The notes: generated by a model from the sequence alone, not told the origin. Counted from the stretch's first letter, positions 54,546 through 63,837 are shown. The stretch is DNA of 64,000 bases from Bacteroides clarus YIT 12056 (GCF_900129655.1 NZ_FQWK01000001.1:1-64000), one strand, 5' to 3'. A program made the numbers and translations.

Positions 54546-55895
54546 ATGAGATATGATATAGCCATTATCGGCGGCGGGCCTGCCGGATATACAGCGGCCG
54601 AGAGAGCGGCTGCCGGCGGTTTGAAGACCGTCTTGTTTGAGAAGAAAGCCATTGGCGGCGTGTGCCTGAATGAAGGATGTATTCCAACAAAGACACTGTT
54701 GTATTCCGCCAAGCTGTGGGATACTATGAAAGGCGCCGCCAAATACGGTATAACCGTTCCCGATGCGGCGGCTTTCGATATGGGAAAGATAATCGACCGC
54801 AAAGACAAAGTTGTAAAGAAACTGACGGGCGGCGTGAAGATGACAGTCGGCTCGTATGGTGTCGCCATAGTGGAGCGGGAAGCCGTGATAGCGGGTGAGG
54901 AGAACGGAATGTTCCGCATCGTGTCGGGCGGTGAAACCTACGAAGCAACCTATCTGCTGGTGTGTACCGGTTCCGATACGGTTGTCCCGCCGATACCCGG
55001 TTTGTCCGATACGGATTACTGGACTTCCAAAGAAGCGCTCGAGAGCAAGGAGCTCCCCCAATCGCTGGTTATCATCGGCGGCGGCGTTATCGGCATGGAG
55101 TTCGCCTCTTTCTTCAACAGTATGGGGGTGAAGGTGAGCGTTGTGGAGATGATGCCCGAGATACTGGGGGCGATGGACAAGGAAACGAGCGGCATGCTGC
55201 GTGCGGAATATCTGAAACGGGGCGTGAACTTCTATCTGAATACGAAAGTAACGGCGGTGTCCCAAGAGGGGGTGACTGTCGAAAAGGACGGCAAGGCTTC
55301 CCTGATAGAGGCCGGAAGAGTTTTGGTAAGCGTAGGCCGTAAGGCGAATCTTGATAAGGCGGGATTGGACAAACTGGATATCGAGTTGCTGCGCAACGGC
55401 GTGAAGGTGGATGAGCATATGCAAACGTCCCATCCCCGCGTTTACGCCTGCGGCGATATAACGGGGCGCTCCATGCTGGCGCACACCGCGATTCGTGAGA
55501 GTGAAGTGGCGGTTAACCATATTCTGGGAGTAGAGGATATGATGAACTACGACTGCATACCGGGTGTGGTCTATACCAATCCGGAAGTCGCCGGAGTGGG
55601 GAAGACCGAAGAAGAACTGAAAGCCGCCGGCACCGGCTATCACATACAGAAGCTGCCTATGGCGTATTCCGGACGTTTCGTTGCCGAAAACGAATTGGGA
55701 AACGGGCTGTGCAAACTGGTACTGGACGATGACGAACGGATTATCGGCTGCCACCTGCTGGGCAATCCGGCATCGGAGATGGTCGTAGTGGCGGGCATTG
55801 CCGTTCAGCACGGCTATACGGTGGAGGAGTTTCAAAAGAGCGTATTCCCGCATCCTACGGTGGGAGAGATATTTCACGAAACACTGTTTGCATGA
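54546..55895 (+). CDS. lpdA: Dihydrolipoyl dehydrogenase (E3)
   Basis: Flavoprotein that reoxidises the lipoyl group of E2 with NAD. The 449-residue protein has the FAD motif IIGGGPAGYTAAERA, the redox disulfide Cys40-x4-Cys45 in GGVCLNEGCIPTK, the NAD motif VIIGGGVIGMEFA and the C-terminal dimer-interface His-Glu pair in FPHPTVGEIFHE. It is the first gene of the 2-oxoacid dehydrogenase operon and overlaps the lipoate ligase gene by 4 nt. Confidence 0.96.
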   Translation: MRYDIAIIGGGPAGYTAAERAAAGGLKTVLFEKKAIGGVCLNEGCIPTKTLLYSAKLWDTMKGAAKYGITVPDAAAFDMGKIIDRKDKVVKKLTGGVKMTVGSYGVAIVEREAVIAGEENGMFRIVSGGETYEATYLLVCTGSDTVVPPIPGLSDTDYWTSKEALESKELPQSLVIIGGGVIGMEFASFFNSMGVKVSVVEMMPEILGAMDKETSGMLRAEYLKRGVNFYLNTKVTAVSQEGVTVEKDGKASLIEAGRVLVSVGRKANLDKAGLDKLDIELLRNGVKVDEHMQTSHPRVYACGDITGRSMLAHTAIRESEVAVNHILGVEDMMNYDCIPGVVYTNPEVAGVGKTEEELKAAGTGYHIQKLPMAYSGRFVAENELGNGLCKLVLDDDERIIGCHLLGNPASEMVVVAGIAVQHGYTVEEFQKSVFPHPTVGEIFHETLFA

Positions 55896-56644
55896 CATCC
55901 TGCATAGATAACCGCTGTACGGATGTGTATTTCAATCTGGCGGCGGAAGAGTACCTTCTCAAGAAAAAGAAAGATAATTTCTTTATGGTGTGGCAGTCCG
56001 CCCCTTCTGTGGTGATAGGCAAGCACCAGAGTGTACGGAAGGAAACGGATGAGGCGTATCTGCGCGCGAACGATATCGCGTTGGCGCGCCGTTTTTCCGG
56101 TGGCGGGGCTGTGTACCACGATGAGGGTAACCTCAATCTGAGCTTTATAGAAACGGTGGAGCGTCCCGACTTTGAGTACTACCTGCGGCAGACCGTGGAT
56201 TTCCTTGAAACCCTCGGCATTGTGGCGTATACCGACAAGCGGATGGGTATCTATGTAGACGGGCGGAAAGTGTCGGGCAGTGCGCAGTGCATCCATAAGA
56301 ACAGGGTGATGTATCATTGTACTTTATTGTATTCCACCAACTTGCAGGCGCTGGACGCCGCATTATGCGGAAAGGGCGGTGACGGGGATTTATTGCCCGG
56401 TTCACGCGTGCTGCGTGCCGTTCCGTCTGTGAGAAGTACGGTGACGAATATCAGTGAGCATCTGTCGCCCGTCCTGCCTCTGAGACGCTTCGCCCGTCTG
56501 CTGTTTCACTTCTTCTTTGAGAAGGGAGACAGCCGTATCTATCGTTTCACTCCCGGGGATTTGAAGGAGATTGAACGGCTGAAGGCCGAAAAATACGCCT
56601 GCGGGGAGTGGATATACGATAAGGCCGTATCGGTTTCGGTGTGA
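55892..56644 (+). CDS. lplA: Lipoate-protein ligase A family protein
   Basis: Attaches lipoate to the lipoyl domain of E2. The 250-residue protein has the family motif RRFSGGGAVYHDEGNLNLSF near 70-89 and the later DGRKVSGSAQ with the catalytic Lys near 128. It is shorter than full E. coli LplA (about 337 residues) and lacks most of the C-terminal accessory domain, a form seen in many Bacteroidetes and Firmicutes. Its place between E3 and E2 genes shows it serves this complex. Confidence 0.93.
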   Translation: MTSCIDNRCTDVYFNLAAEEYLLKKKKDNFFMVWQSAPSVVIGKHQSVRKETDEAYLRANDIALARRFSGGGAVYHDEGNLNLSFIETVERPDFEYYLRQTVDFLETLGIVAYTDKRMGIYVDGRKVSGSAQCIHKNRVMYHCTLLYSTNLQALDAALCGKGGDGDLLPGSRVLRAVPSVRSTVTNISEHLSPVLPLRRFARLLFHFFFEKGDSRIYRFTPGDLKEIERLKAEKYACGEWIYDKAVSVSV

Positions 56645-56708
56645 GGTAAACTTTACTTCCGGGCGATTTGTTTACATAATAAGAACTAATAACCTAAAAC
56701 TTAACTAT

Positions 56709-58085
56709 ATGTCGAGATTTGAGATAAAGATGCCCAAGCTGGGCGAAAGTATAACCGAAGGGACTATTGTCTCCTGGTCGGTACAAGTGGGGGACGTCAT
56801 CAAGGAAGATGATGTGCTGTTTGAAGTGAATACAGCCAAAGTCAGTGCGGAGATTCCTTCGCCGGTGGAGGGTAAGATAGTGGAGATATTGTTTCAGGAG
56901 GGCGATACCGTTGCGGTAGGTACGGTAGTGGCTGTGGTGGATATGGGTGGAGACGATGAGGTTTCCGAATCTCCTGCCGGTACGGCGGAAAGCACTAAGG
57001 TCGCTGCGGCGGATAATGTTGCGTCCGATGCTTCGGCCGCGGCGCGGGAACTGCCTGAGGCGCAAGCCGCCAAGTCGGAAGATGAGCGCTGGTATTCTCC
57101 GGTGGTTCTCCAATTGGCGCGCGAAGCCCGGATATTGCAAGAGGAGTTGGATAAGATACCGGGTACAGGCTATCAGGGGCGTTTGAGCAAAAAGGATATC
57201 AAGCGATATATCATACGGAAACAGAATGGCGGGGCGGGCGTTGCCGTTGCGAAGCCGGATGTGACGCCGGCTCCGAAGGTGAGCGCGGCTGCCGCGCCGA
57301 AACCGGTATCGGCGGTATCTCCCGTACAAGGCACATCGGCATCGGTAGCGTCTCGGCCCTCGTCCGCGACTGCAACCTCTTCCGCAGAAGGCATCGAGGT
57401 GAAAGAGATGGATCGTGTCCGCCGGATGATTGCCGACCACATGGTGATGTCCAAACATACTTCTCCGCACGTAACCACGCTGGTGGAAGTGGATATGACG
57501 AAACTTGTGAAGTGGCGTGAGAAGAATAAGGAGGCTTTCCTTAAACGTGAAGGGGTGAAACTGACCTATATGCCTGCCATTACCGAAGCGACAGCCAAGG
57601 CGCTGGTTGCCTATCCGCAGGTGAATGTTTCCGTGGAAGGTTATAACATCTTGTTCAAGAAGCATATCAATGTGGGAATAGCCGTATCGCAAAACGACGG
57701 TAACCTGATTGTACCTGTTGTGCGCGATGCCGACCGGCTGAACCTGAGCGGACTTGCCATTGCGATAGACGGCTTGGCGGCTAAAGCGCGCGTCAACAAA
57801 CTGACGCCCGACGATATAGCGGGCGGTACGTTTACGATTACCAATTTCGGCACGTTCAAGTCGCTGTTCGGTACGCCTATCATCAATCAGCCTCAGGTCG
57901 CCATATTGGGAGTAGGGGTGATAGAGAAGAAACCCGCCGTTATGGAAACGCCCGAAGGGGATGTGATAGCTATCCGCCATAAGATGTATCTTTCCTTGTC
58001 TTACGACCACCGAGTGGTGGACGGGTCACTGGGAGGCAACTTCCTCTACTTCATCAAGAATTACCTGGAGAACTGGAATGAATAA
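56709..58085 (+). CDS. 2-oxoacid dehydrogenase E2 (dihydrolipoyl acyltransferase)
   Basis: Core acyltransferase of 458 residues. One lipoyl domain (1-77) carries the lipoyl lysine at about Lys44 in VNTAKVSAEI; the usual ETDKV context is altered but Lys is present. An Ala/Ser-rich linker leads to the E3/E1-binding domain at about 126-160 (SPVVLQLAREARI). After a second Ala/Pro linker, the catalytic domain has the active-site DHRVVDG near 435-441. The overall layout is that of branched-chain or acetoin-type E2; the substrate cannot be fixed from sequence alone. Followed 18 nt later by the fused E1. Confidence 0.92.
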   Translation: MSRFEIKMPKLGESITEGTIVSWSVQVGDVIKEDDVLFEVNTAKVSAEIPSPVEGKIVEILFQEGDTVAVGTVVAVVDMGGDDEVSESPAGTAESTKVAAADNVASDASAAARELPEAQAAKSEDERWYSPVVLQLAREARILQEELDKIPGTGYQGRLSKKDIKRYIIRKQNGGAGVAVAKPDVTPAPKVSAAAAPKPVSAVSPVQGTSASVASRPSSATATSSAEGIEVKEMDRVRRMIADHMVMSKHTSPHVTTLVEVDMTKLVKWREKNKEAFLKREGVKLTYMPAITEATAKALVAYPQVNVSVEGYNILFKKHINVGIAVSQNDGNLIVPVVRDADRLNLSGLAIAIDGLAAKARVNKLTPDDIAGGTFTITNFGTFKSLFGTPIINQPQVAILGVGVIEKKPAVMETPEGDVIAIRHKMYLSLSYDHRVVDGSLGGNFLYFIKNYLENWNE

Positions 58086-58103
58086 AACTAAAAAAAGAGT
58101 ATT

Positions 58104-60140
58104 ATGAAGAAATATGATATAAAAACCACGGATGCGGAAACGCTGAAGAAGTGGTATTACTTAATGGCTTTGGGGCGTGCGCTTGACGAGAAAGCGCCTG
58201 CCTATCTGTTGCAGTCCTTAGGCTGGTCTTACCATGCTCCGTATGCGGGGCATGACGGCATACAGCTGGCAATGGGACAGGTATTCACCAAAGGAGAGGA
58301 TTTCCTCTTTCCTTATTACAGGGATATGCTGACAGTGCTTTCGGCAGGAATGACTCCCGAAGAACTGATACTGAACGGCATCTCGAAGGCTACCGATCCG
58401 GGAAGCGGCGGACGGCACATGTCCAATCACTTCGCCAAACCGGAGTGGCATATCGAGAATATATCTTCGGCGACAGGTACGCACGACCTGCACGCCGCAG
58501 GCGTGGCGCGGGCCATGGTGTATTACGGGCATAAAGGAGTGGTTATCACTTCGCATGGCGAGTCGGCCTCGTCCGAGGGGTTTGTGTATGAGGCTGTCAA
58601 CGGTGCGAGTCTGGAGCGTCTGCCGGTTATCTTCGTCTGGCAGGATAACGGATATGGCATCTCCGTACCGAAGAAAGACCAGACGGCGGCGCGTAAGGTT
58701 GCCGATAACTTTTCCGGTTTCAAAAACTTGAAAATCATTCATTGCAACGGCAAGGATGTCTTTGACTCGATGAATGCGATGACCGAGGCGCGGGAATACG
58801 CGTTGCTTAACCGCAATCCGGTGATTGTGCATGCCAATTGTGTACGTATCGGTTCGCATTCCAATTCGGACAAGCATACGTTGTATCGTGATGAAGGAGA
58901 GCTGACTTACGTAAAGGCCGCCGATCCTTTGATGAAGTTCCGCAGGATGTTGCTGCGCTACAAACGCCTTACCGAGGAAGATTTGGTTGCGATTGAGGAA
59001 AAGGCGAAGAAAGATTTGTCCGCAGCCAACCGTAAGGCGCTGGCTGCTCCCGACCCGGATCCGAAGACCATATTCGACTATGTACTGCCCGAGCCTTATA
59101 AGCCTGAAAAATACAGGGACGGTGTGCACTCCGAGACGGAAGGCGGGAAAGAGTTCCTGGTGAATGCTATCAATGAAACCCTGAAAGCGGAATTCCGGCA
59201 TAATCCCGATACTTTTATTTGGGGACAGGACGTTGCCAATAAGGATAAGGGCGGTGTCTTTAATGTTACGAAAGGTATGCAGCAGGAGTTTGGAGAGGCG
59301 CGCGTGTTCAGTGCGCCCATTGCCGAGGACTATATTGTGGGTACGGCAAACGGCATGAGCCGTTTTGACCCGAAGATACGTGTCGTAATAGAAGGTGCGG
59401 AGTTTGCCGATTACTTCTGGCCTGCGGTTGAGCAGTATGTGGAATGTACGCACGAGTACTGGCGCAGCAACGGGAAGTTTGTTCCCAATGTAACGTTACG
59501 TCTGGCTTCGGGTGGCTATATCGGCGGAGGGCTTTATCATTCGCAGAATCTCGAAGGGGCTTTGGCTACCTTGCCCGGAGCGCGCATTGTATACCCGTCC
59601 TTTGCGGATGACGCTGCCGGACTGCTTCGTACGAGTATGCTCTCGCGCGGATTTACGCTGTTTCTCGAACCGAAAGCTTTGTATAACTCGGTGGAAGCGG
59701 CGACGGTCGTACCCGAAGATTTTGAAGTTCCGTTCGGTAAGGCGCGTATCCGCAGGGAGGGTTCCGACTTGAGCATCATTACTTATGGCAATACGACGCA
59801 CCTCTGTCTGAATGTGGCCGAGCGTCTGGAAAAAGAAGGCGGCTGGAACGTGGAAGTCATCGATATACGTTCTTTGATTCCGCTGGACAGGGAGACGATT
59901 TATGAGTCGGTGAAGAAGACCGGCAAGGCATTGGTGGTGCACGAGGATAAGGTGTTCGGCGGTTTTGGCGGCGAGATTGCCGCCGGTATCGGTTCGGATA
60001 TGTTCCGCTATCTGGACGCTCCGGTACAGCGGGTAGGTTCCACCTTTACACCCGTAGGTTTTCATCCGGTATTGGAACGTGCTATCCTGCCGGACGCGGA
60101 CAGAATTTATGATGCGGCCAAAAAGCTGCTGGAATTTTAA
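58104..60140 (+). CDS. Fused E1 alpha/beta 2-oxoacid dehydrogenase (thiamine diphosphate)
   Basis: Thiamine-dependent decarboxylase of 678 residues joining E1 alpha (about 1-320) and E1 beta (about 345-678) in one chain, as in many Bacteroidetes. In the alpha part the TPP motif that is normally GDG reads HGES (SHGESASSEGF), with the matching Asn in WQDNGYGIS. The catalytic His is in GSHSNSD region. The beta part has WGQDVANKDKGGVFNVTKG and the VIDIRSLIPLDRETI and VHEDKVFGGFGGEI segments. Branched-chain 2-oxoacids are the most likely substrate. It overlaps the flavodoxin frame at its stop. Confidence 0.9.
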   Translation: MKKYDIKTTDAETLKKWYYLMALGRALDEKAPAYLLQSLGWSYHAPYAGHDGIQLAMGQVFTKGEDFLFPYYRDMLTVLSAGMTPEELILNGISKATDPGSGGRHMSNHFAKPEWHIENISSATGTHDLHAAGVARAMVYYGHKGVVITSHGESASSEGFVYEAVNGASLERLPVIFVWQDNGYGISVPKKDQTAARKVADNFSGFKNLKIIHCNGKDVFDSMNAMTEAREYALLNRNPVIVHANCVRIGSHSNSDKHTLYRDEGELTYVKAADPLMKFRRMLLRYKRLTEEDLVAIEEKAKKDLSAANRKALAAPDPDPKTIFDYVLPEPYKPEKYRDGVHSETEGGKEFLVNAINETLKAEFRHNPDTFIWGQDVANKDKGGVFNVTKGMQQEFGEARVFSAPIAEDYIVGTANGMSRFDPKIRVVIEGAEFADYFWPAVEQYVECTHEYWRSNGKFVPNVTLRLASGGYIGGGLYHSQNLEGALATLPGARIVYPSFADDAAGLLRTSMLSRGFTLFLEPKALYNSVEAATVVPEDFEVPFGKARIRREGSDLSIITYGNTTHLCLNVAERLEKEGGWNVEVIDIRSLIPLDRETIYESVKKTGKALVVHEDKVFGGFGGEIAAGIGSDMFRYLDAPVQRVGSTFTPVGFHPVLERAILPDADRIYDAAKKLLEF

Positions 60141-60157
60141 TGAAAGATGAACGGATT

Positions 60158-60664
60158 ATGAAAAAGATAGGATTGTTTTATGCTGCGAATGCAGTGAAGA
60201 CCTCACAGATAGCGAAGAAGATACGTGAGGCATTGGGTACGGAGTATGTGGATATTATTCCGGCCGAACAGGCTTGGGGCAATGATTTCGAGGCCTATGA
60301 CAATTTGATTGTCGGAGTATCCACCTGGTTTGACGGAGAGCTGCCCACCTATTGGGATGAGCTGATTCCTGAACTGGAGACATTGGACTTGAAAGGAAAG
60401 CGCGTTGCTCTTTTCGGCCTGGGCGACCAGGTGAATTATCCCGATAATTTTGTTGACGGCCTGGGTATTCTGGGTGATGCTTTTGAAAAGGCGGGAGCTG
60501 CTTTAGTGGGATTTACTCCCGCTAAAGAGTATTCATTCAACCGGTCGAAGGCTTTACGAGGTAATGAATGGTGCGGACTGGTTATTGATATCGAGAACCA
60601 GTCCGGAAGAACCGATAAGCGTATCAAAGCCTGGTGTGACCGGCTGAAAACGGAATTATTGTAG
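60158..60664 (+). CDS. Flavodoxin-like protein with altered phosphate loop
   Basis: Small electron-transfer flavoprotein of 168 residues (start at 60158; an in-frame ATG at 60140 overlaps the E1 stop). The isoalloxazine loops of long-chain flavodoxins are present: VGVSTWFDGELPTYWDE near 54-70 and FGLGDQVNYPDNFVDGLG near 86-103. The FMN phosphate loop, normally S/T-x-T-G-x-T, reads AANAVKT here, so FMN binding may be weak or altered. It is the last gene of the dehydrogenase operon. Its last 9 nt overlap the 3' end of the convergent oxidoreductase gene. Confidence 0.85.
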   Translation: MKKIGLFYAANAVKTSQIAKKIREALGTEYVDIIPAEQAWGNDFEAYDNLIVGVSTWFDGELPTYWDELIPELETLDLKGKRVALFGLGDQVNYPDNFVDGLGILGDAFEKAGAALVGFTPAKEYSFNRSKALRGNEWCGLVIDIENQSGRTDKRIKAWCDRLKTELL

Positions 60665-62281
60665 CAAGAGCCGGCCTACGGCTTCCGCGCACCGTTCCCC
60701 GTCAATCCCGGCTGATACGATACCGCCTGCATATCCGGCTCCCTCTCCGCAGGGAAACAACCCTTTCAGGCGGACGTGTTGCAGCGTATCTTTGTCTCTG
60801 ACAATACGCACCGGAGCCGATGTACGGGTTTCGACCCCGATCATGGTGGCTTCGTTGGTAAGGAAACCGTGGCTGTACTTTCCGAATTGCTGGAAACCTT
60901 TGCTCAGCCGGTCTGCGATGAACGGCGGCATCCAGAAGTGCAGAGGCGATGATACCAGTCCGGGAGCATACGAACTTTCCGGCAGGTCGTAGCTGAGCTT
61001 TTTCTTTGTAAAGTCTGCCATGCGTTGTGCCGGTGCTGTTTGCTTCATGTTGCCCTGCTGCCAGCAAAGACGTTCCAAAGCTTCTTGAAAGTACATCATG
61101 TTGAGTTGGGAATTGAAATCCGAAAGTCGAGCGTCGGCCGCACTGCTTTGTTGCGCAGCCCATTCTTCATTCATCATTCTTAATTCATCATTCCCCAAGT
61201 CTTCCGGGCGCAGTTCCACTACCATTCCCGAGTTGCTCCATCGGGAACCCCGGTTGCTGGGGCTCATGCCGTTGACTACTATTTGCCGGGGACCGCTGGC
61301 TGCCGGAACGACAAAGCCTCCGGGGCACATGCAGAAGCTGTACACGCCTCTTCCGTCCACCTGGGAGACAAAGCTGTACTCGGCGGCGGGCAGGTATTTG
61401 CCGCGTCCGTTGCGGTTGTGGTATTGTATCCGGTCTATCAGGGAAGCGGGATGTTCCAGGCGTACTCCTACGGCGATGCCTTTGGCCTCTATTTCCACCC
61501 GGTTGGCTGCAAGCCAGCGGTATACATCCCGTGCAGAGTGTCCGGTGGCGAGTATTACAGGACCGAGGAGCGTTTGCCCGGTATTGGTTTCGATGCCTTT
61601 CACTTCATCGTTTTCAATGATAAGGGCGTCCATGCGTGTCTCAAAATGCACTTCACCGCCACAATCGATGATTGTATTCCGCATATTTTCTATGACCCGC
61701 GGCAGTTTGTCGGTTCCGATATGGGGATGGGCGTCTACGAGTATGGAAGACGAAGCGCCATGCTGGCAGAATACGTTCAGTATTTTATCTACGTTTCCCC
61801 GCTTTTTACTGCGGGTATAGAGCTTGCCGTCCGAATAGGCTCCCGCGCCACCTTCTCCGAAACTGTAATTGGATTCCGGATTGACGGTCTGCTCCCTTCC
61901 TATCAGGGCAAGGTCTTTCTTGCGGTCGCGCACATTCTTTCCGCGTTCCACTATGACGGGGCGCAAACCAAGCTCTATCAGACGCAAGGCGGCGAACAGT
62001 CCGCCGGGGCCGGCTCCTACAACAATGACTTGCGGCCTGTACGACACATTATGATAGACGGTTTCCTGATACTCCTTCTCTTTCGGCATCTCATTGAGAT
62101 AGGTGCGCACGGTCAGGTTTACGAAGATGGTCCGTTGGCGTGCATCGATGCTGCGTTTCAGAATTCGTGTGGCCGTAATGTCGCGCGCGTTCAGCCCTTT
62201 CTCTTGTATGAGGTATTCTTTTATGCGTTGTTCGTTGGCTGCGATTTCAGGCAACACGCGTAATTGGTATTCTTGTATCAT
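60656..62281 (-). CDS. NAD(P)/FAD-dependent oxidoreductase with repeat-derived insert
   Basis: Cytoplasmic FAD protein of 541 residues from the family of uncharacterised FAD-dependent dehydrogenases. After an N-terminal domain of about 80 residues, the FAD motif VIVVGAGPGGLFAALRL is at 86-102, with YSFGEGGAGAYSDGKLYTR near 139-157 and LATGHSARDVY near 244-254. The C-terminus has the FAD closing motif LFPCGEGAGYAGGIVSAGIDG. Residues of about 363-385 (NDELRMMNEEWAAQQ and onward) are encoded by a dispersed AT-rich repeat and do not look like the family. The insert keeps the frame. Substrate unknown. Confidence 0.88.
   Translation of the reverse strand: MIQEYQLRVLPEIAANEQRIKEYLIQEKGLNARDITATRILKRSIDARQRTIFVNLTVRTYLNEMPKEKEYQETVYHNVSYRPQVIVVGAGPGGLFAALRLIELGLRPVIVERGKNVRDRKKDLALIGREQTVNPESNYSFGEGGAGAYSDGKLYTRSKKRGNVDKILNVFCQHGASSSILVDAHPHIGTDKLPRVIENMRNTIIDCGGEVHFETRMDALIIENDEVKGIETNTGQTLLGPVILATGHSARDVYRWLAANRVEIEAKGIAVGVRLEHPASLIDRIQYHNRNGRGKYLPAAEYSFVSQVDGRGVYSFCMCPGGFVVPAASGPRQIVVNGMSPSNRGSRWSNSGMVVELRPEDLGNDELRMMNEEWAAQQSSAADARLSDFNSQLNMMYFQEALERLCWQQGNMKQTAPAQRMADFTKKKLSYDLPESSYAPGLVSSPLHFWMPPFIADRLSKGFQQFGKYSHGFLTNEATMIGVETRTSAPVRIVRDKDTLQHVRLKGLFPCGEGAGYAGGIVSAGIDGERCAEAVGRLLLQ
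61140..61192 (-). repeat. Dispersed repeat translated inside the oxidoreductase gene
   Basis: On the minus strand this reads as near-tandem GATGAATTAAGAATGATGAA-type sequence followed by GAATGGGCTGCGC. The same kind of sequence with the same GGCTGCGC end lies between purH and mreB (33651-33682). Its simple composition differs from the flanking codons. It is translated without a stop. Confidence 0.6.
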
Positions 62282-62357
62282 TGGGTTTCTTTCTGTATAC
62301 TATATAATAATGTGTATTAATCCGTATGCCCTGCGGCAAAATCACTCTGGGACGGAT

Positions 62358-63725
62358 TTAGCCGAACAGTGCCCGGAACGCTTCTTCCACCTTTCTTACC
62401 GGTATCAGTTCTATCTTTAATTTGGAGGTATTCAGTCCCTGCAAATTGTATTTTGGCAATATAAACCGTTTGAAACCGAGCTTTTCCGCTTCGCCGATGC
62501 GTTGCTCAATCCGGTTTACGGGGCGGATTTCACCGGACAGCCCTATTTCTCCCGCCATACAGATTTCGGGTTCGATGGCGGTATCCATGTTGCTGGACAG
62601 AATGGCGCTGATAACGGCCAGGTCGATAGCGGGGTCGTTTACTTTCAGCCCGCCGGCGATATTGAGAAAAACGTCTTTCTGGGCGAGTTTGAAGCCGACG
62701 CGCTTCTCCAGTACGGCGAGTAACATATTCATTCTCCGTATGTCGAAACCGGTGGCGGAGCGTTGCGGGTTTCCGTATACGGCGCTGCTGACCAATGCCT
62801 GCGTCTCTATCAGGAACGGTCGTACGCCTTCTATGGCTGAGGCGATGGCTATGCCGCTCATCCCTTCATGGTCTTGGCTGAGAAGCAGCTCCGAAGGATT
62901 GCTTACCTGCCGCAGACCGTCCTGCCTCATTTCATAGATGCCCAGTTCGGCGGTGCTTCCGAAGCGGTTTTTGATGCTGCGCAAGATGCGGTACATATAA
63001 TGCTGGTCGCCTTCAAATTGAAGTACGGTGTCTACGATATGTTCCAGTACTTTAGGCCCGGCAATGCTTCCTTCTTTGTTGATATGCCCGATGAGGATAA
63101 CCGCCGTATGCGTCTCTTTGGCAAAGCGCAGGATAGATGCGGAGCACTCCCTGACTTGGGCTATGCTGCCCGGAGAGGATTCGAGCGTCTCCGTGGAAAT
63201 GGTCTGTATGGAGTCTATTATGACTAAATCGGGATGTGTGTTCCTGATATGTACATAAATCTGTTCCAACGAGGTTTCACAGACAATCAGGCAGTCGCAG
63301 GACGTACTTGACAGGCGGTCGGCACGCAGTTTTAACTGCCGGGCGCTTTCTTCCCCGGATATGTAAAGGATGCGTTTCTCCGGTATGCGGAGTATGGTTT
63401 GCAGTACCAGGGTGGACTTGCCGATACCCGGTTCGCCGCCTATCAGTACGAGCGAGCCCTGCACCAGCCCGCCGCCCAGCACACGGTTCAGCTCCGCGTC
63501 ATGCAGGTCGATGCGGGGTTCGTCATCGGCGGCAATCTCGTTTAATGTTACGGGTTTTGCTTTGGCTGTTTCTATGCCCGATACCGGACGCTTGTTTACT
63601 GCTTCCTTGCGTACAATCTCTTCTACATAGGTGTTCCACTCTCCGCATGACGGGCATTTACCTACCCATTTGGGCGATTCCTGTCCGCAGTTGCTACATA
63701 CATATACCGTCTTCTCTTTTGCCAT
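62358..63725 (-). CDS. radA: DNA repair protein RadA/Sms
   Basis: RecA-like helicase that helps branch migration in recombination, 455 residues. The N-terminal four-Cys zinc finger is CSNCGQESPKWVGKCPSCG at about 10-28. The RecA core has Walker A GGEPGIGKST near 92-101, Walker B DLVIIDSIQ and the RadA-specific KNRFGS motif near 257. The C-terminal Lon-like domain lies at about 330-455 (AIDLAVISAILSS, GEIGLSGEIRPV). The length is normal. A promoter element stands just upstream. Confidence 0.96.
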   Translation of the reverse strand: MAKEKTVYVCSNCGQESPKWVGKCPSCGEWNTYVEEIVRKEAVNKRPVSGIETAKAKPVTLNEIAADDEPRIDLHDAELNRVLGGGLVQGSLVLIGGEPGIGKSTLVLQTILRIPEKRILYISGEESARQLKLRADRLSSTSCDCLIVCETSLEQIYVHIRNTHPDLVIIDSIQTISTETLESSPGSIAQVRECSASILRFAKETHTAVILIGHINKEGSIAGPKVLEHIVDTVLQFEGDQHYMYRILRSIKNRFGSTAELGIYEMRQDGLRQVSNPSELLLSQDHEGMSGIAIASAIEGVRPFLIETQALVSSAVYGNPQRSATGFDIRRMNMLLAVLEKRVGFKLAQKDVFLNIAGGLKVNDPAIDLAVISAILSSNMDTAIEPEICMAGEIGLSGEIRPVNRIEQRIGEAEKLGFKRFILPKYNLQGLNTSKLKIELIPVRKVEEAFRALFG

Positions 63726-63753
63726 AAAAAGAACTTCCTTTAGAATAATTGCC

Positions 63754-63761
63754 CAAAGGTA
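63754..63761 (-). promoter_or_regulatory. Promoter -7 element of radA
   Basis: TACCTTTG on the minus strand matches TAnnTTTG, about 29 nt before the radA ATG. Confidence 0.65.
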
Positions 63762-63783
63762 CGATTTTTCGTTTCAGAGCCGG

Positions 63784-63812
63784 CGGTGTGTCACAGAGTT
63801 TTTTTATATTTG
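63784..63812 (+). promoter_or_regulatory. CGGTGTGTCACAG box and promoter of the carbonic anhydrase gene
   Basis: CGGTGTGTCACAG at 63784-63796 is identical to 19321-19333 upstream of tamB and holds the palindrome TGTGTCACA. TATATTTG at 63805-63812 is a full match to the -7 element TAnnTTTG, 25 nt before the ATG. The box overlaps the space between the -33 and -7 regions, a position typical of repressor sites. Confidence 0.5.
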
Positions 63813-63837
63813 TTCTCAGAAATATAAAACGGAAACC

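Noticed and set aside
54525..55898. 457-residue antisense ORF covering lpdA
   Set aside because: lpdA on the plus strand has all E3 motifs. The antisense frame is His/Arg/Gln-rich without domains or a start signal, which is typical of shadow frames.
58218..59453. 411-residue antisense ORF across the fused E1
   Set aside because: E1 motifs on the plus strand are decisive; the antisense frame shows no domain.
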